7,427 nucleotides of DNA. Origin: DASQDT01 sp036380435. Lineage in GTDB: Bacteria; Acidobacteriota; Blastocatellia; Pyrinomonadales; Pyrinomonadaceae. The translations under genes and the position numbers were made by a program. The stretch lies in NCBI GenBank assembly GCA_036380435.1, contig DASVES010000498.1:1-7427 (forward strand), in the 5' to 3' direction. Positions 5,904-7,427 of the stretch are shown piece after piece (positions within the stretch are counted from its first letter, which is position 1; every line of letters starts with the position of its first letter). The notes under the pieces were generated by a model that did not search any database, was not told where the DNA came from, and saw nothing but the letters and a program-made list of their open reading frames with translations.

Positions 5904-6132
5904 GCCTCAACGAGCCGCGCACGCGGCGGCAGAATGTAGCCACGGGCGTTAGCCCGTGGAACAGCGTTAAGAAAAATCCGAAAGCCCCGGAGGGGCGAAA
6001 GAGTCTTCACGTTGGGCGCAGCGCCCATCCAGATTCTTTCGCCCCTCCGGGGCTTTGTGTTATTTCGCCCCCTGTCCCCACGGCTTGCGCCGTGGGCTAC
6101 ATTCTGCCGCCGCTTGCGCGGCTCGTTGATGC
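5904..6132. repeat. Nested REP-like palindromic intergenic element
   Basis: The outer arms 5904-5941 and 6095-6132 are reverse complements at 36 of 38 positions. Just inside them lie two unrelated-in-detail but similarly built hairpins: CCACGGGCGTTAGCCCGTGG at 5940-5959 and CCCACGGCTTGCGCCGTGGG at 6077-6096, each with an 8-bp stem and 4-base loop. The centre is a perfect 22-bp inverted repeat (5981-6002 with 6035-6056) around a small palindrome at 6013-6027. This is the organisation of a BIME: two REP-type units in opposite orientation around a core. Such elements are known to be spread by REP-associated (RAYT) transposases. The conserved flank GCAGAATGTAGCC next to each outer hairpin would be the likely unit head. 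No transposase is encoded here. The element fills most of the gene-free stretch between the DUF3108 gene and glgB. Confidence 0.88.
5981..6056 (+). terminator. Possible bidirectional transcription terminator: core hairpin of the palindrome
   Basis: The arms 5981-6002 and 6035-6056 are perfectly complementary over 22 bp (AAAGCCCCGGAGGGGCGAAA followed by GA, and its complement). On the + strand the stem is followed by a T-rich run (GGGGCTTTGTGTTATTT), and by symmetry the - strand stem also ends in CTTT. Each arm can also fold alone: GCCCC-GGA-GGGGC at 5984-5996 and GCCCC-TCC-GGGGC at 6041-6053. A central hairpin TGGGCGCAGCGCCCA occupies 6013-6027. The location just after the last gene of the LPS cluster fits a terminator, but the T tract is interrupted and the element looks like a dispersed repeat, so termination is an inference. 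Confidence 0.45.
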
Positions 6133-6160
6133 TTTATTCGTCCTTGATGTTTCCGTGTGC

Positions 6161-6175
6161 GGAGGGTAAGTTGTG
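6161..6175 (+). promoter_or_regulatory. Strong Shine-Dalgarno with GTG, out of frame with glgB
   Basis: GGAGGG at 6161-6166 is followed after 6 bases by GTG at 6173. It is the only good ribosome binding site upstream of glgB. However, GTG 6173 opens frame 2, whereas the recognisable glgB sequence is in frame 1. It could start a short leader peptide, mark the true glgB start before a frameshift, or be fortuitous. Frame 2 third positions are GC-rich up to about 6240 (17 of 24) and frame 1 only afterwards, which favours real coding from 6173. Confidence 0.5.
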
Positions 6176-6216
6176 CCCGAACTCGGAATCACAATCCAAC
6201 TCCCGGCACACGACGC

Positions 6217-7427
6217 ATGGTCGAGCGACGAGCACCAGCAGGAACGCGGAAGACCCCGCGCGCGAAAGCGCTCGCGCCGGCGACGCTCGAAGGCCCGACC
6301 GTCCCGCGCGAAGAACTTGCGCCTCTGCTCGCGCTTCGCTGTCACGACCCGCACGCCACGCTCGGCGCGCACCCGGTCGAGGGCGGCTTCGTCGTCCGCG
6401 CCTTCCGCCCCGAGGCCGAGCGGATCGAAGTCGTCATCAAGGGCCGCCGCAAGCCTTTCGAGATGACGCGCACACACCCCGCCGGCTTCTTCGAGCTGCT
6501 GCTGCGAGGGCAGGCCGAGGCGTTCGCCTACACCCTGCGCGTCCACTACGCAGGCGAGCGCCTCTTCGTCGCGCGCGACCCATACGCCTTCCTGCCCACC
6601 GTCGGGACTATCGACGAGCACCTTTTCGGCGAAGGCCGCCACGAACGTCTCTATGAGAAGCTGGGCGCGCACGTCCGCGCGTTCGGCAGCGTCCGCGGCG
6701 TCTCCTTCGCCGTGTGGGCGCCGGCCGCCGCGGGCGTGAGCGTCGTCGGCGACTTCAACAACTGGGACGGCCGCCTTCACCAGATGCGACGCCTCGGCGG
6801 CTCCGGCATCTGGGAGATTTTCATCCCCGACCTCCCGCCCGGCGACGCGTACAAGTACGAAATCCACCGCCCCGGCTGGCCCCCTCTGCTCAAGGCCGAC
6901 CCCTACGCGCAGTTCTCCGAGTTGCCCCCCGCGACATCATCGGTCGTCTTCGAGTCAGCCTACGAGTTCACCGACGACGAGTGGCTGAGGCGGCGCGACG
7001 GGGCCGACCACCTGCGCCGCCCCATGTCGATCTACGAAGTCCACCTCGGCTCCTGGCGGCGCGTGCTCGAAGAGGACAACCGCTCGCTCACCTACCGCGA
7101 GACGGCGCCCGCGCTCGCCGACTACTGCGATGAGATGGGCTTCACACACGTCGAGTTTCTTCCGCTCAAGGGCCACCCCTACGGCGGCTCGTGGGGCTAT
7201 CAGGTCACGTCCTACTTCGCGCCCACCGCGCGCTTCGGCACGCCCGACGACTTCCGCTACCTCGTCGATTACCTACATAACCGCGGCATCGGCGTCATCA
7301 TGGACTGGGTGCCCGCGCACTTCCCGAAAGACGCGTGGGCGCTTGGGCGTTTCGACGGCACCGCCCTCTACGAACACCTCGACCCGCGCCTCGGCGAGCA
7401 CCCCGACTGGGGCACGTACATCTTCAA
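6217..7427 (+). CDS. glgB: 1,4-alpha-glucan branching enzyme, 5' part (3' end outside window)
   Basis: Frame 1 is open to the window end, giving 403 residues of an enzyme usually about 730 long. GlgB cuts alpha-1,4 glucan chains and rejoins them as alpha-1,6 branches during glycogen synthesis in the cytoplasm. Visible domains: an N1 carbohydrate-binding module beginning VPREEL (29-34) with HDPHATLGAHP at 43-53; a CBM48/N2 module with FAVWAP at 164-169 and GDFNNWDG at 178-185; the linker IYEVHLGSW at 272-280; and the start of the GH13 barrel with SWGYQVTSYFAPTARFGTP and conserved region I as DWVPAHF from 363. The catalytic Asp and Glu lie beyond the window. ATG 6217 is the first in-frame ATG but has no ribosome binding site. 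GTG 6157 is an in-frame alternative. The N-terminal 28 residues are basic and poorly conserved, and the true N-terminus may be in another frame (see the site at 6161-6175). It is probably a separate transcription unit from the LPS genes. Confidence 0.92.
   Translation, partial: MVERRAPAGTRKTPRAKALAPATLEGPTVPREELAPLLALRCHDPHATLGAHPVEGGFVVRAFRPEAERIEVVIKGRRKPFEMTRTHPAGFFELLLRGQAEAFAYTLRVHYAGERLFVARDPYAFLPTVGTIDEHLFGEGRHERLYEKLGAHVRAFGSVRGVSFAVWAPAAAGVSVVGDFNNWDGRLHQMRRLGGSGIWEIFIPDLPPGDAYKYEIHRPGWPPLLKADPYAQFSELPPATSSVVFESAYEFTDDEWLRRRDGADHLRRPMSIYEVHLGSWRRVLEEDNRSLTYRETAPALADYCDEMGFTHVEFLPLKGHPYGGSWGYQVTSYFAPTARFGTPDDFRYLVDYLHNRGIGVIMDWVPAHFPKDAWALGRFDGTALYEHLDPRLGEHPDWGTYIF

Noticed and set aside
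6012..6656. + strand open frame starting in the palindrome and overlapping glgB
   Set aside because: Begins inside the repeat and is Arg/Ala-rich where it overlaps glgB. The similar MGAAP...LSPLRGF peptides on both strands come only from the inverted repeat.

Overview
The window is a high-GC stretch (GC-rich third codon positions throughout) from a Gram-negative bacterium that makes a heptose-containing lipopolysaccharide (LPS) inner core. The gene set, the style of the proteins and the REP-like intergenic palindromes suggest Acidobacteriota, perhaps Blastocatellia. That placement rests on recall, not on a search, and other soil or freshwater lineages remain possible.

Layout, all genes on the + strand. 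(1) 1-966: 3' part of waaF (heptosyltransferase II), overlapping gmhB (963-1544) by ATGA. (2) 1539-1643: a 7-bp-periodic inverted-repeat element. (3) rfaE1 (1650-2684) and rfaE2 (2694-3200), which are the two halves of HldE as separate adjacent genes. (4) 3183-3267: a second copy of the heptamer element, a perfect 31-bp hairpin that supplies the last codons and stop of rfaE2. (5) waaC (3275-4372), overlapped by an isoprenylcysteine-methyltransferase-like membrane protein (4362-4955), followed by a secreted DUF3108 protein (4982-5902). (6) 5903-6216: a gene-free region filled mainly by a nested 229-bp palindrome. (7) The 5' part of glgB (glycogen branching enzyme), running off the window.

Together, rfaE1 (kinase), gmhB (phosphatase) and rfaE2 (adenylyltransferase) provide three consecutive steps from D-glycero-beta-D-manno-heptose 7-phosphate to ADP-D,D-heptose. 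waaC and waaF are the transferases that add the first two heptoses to Kdo-lipid A. The isomerase (gmhA) and the epimerase (hldD) are not in the window. The membrane methyltransferase-like protein and the DUF3108 protein travel with this cluster but have no assignable role. glgB belongs to a separate storage-carbohydrate unit.

The most unusual content is non-coding. Two heptamer palindromes sit exactly at both ends of the rfaE1-rfaE2 pair and provide the stop codons of the genes upstream of them. A composite REP-like palindrome separates the LPS cluster from glgB. The start of glgB is also ambiguous and may be frameshifted.
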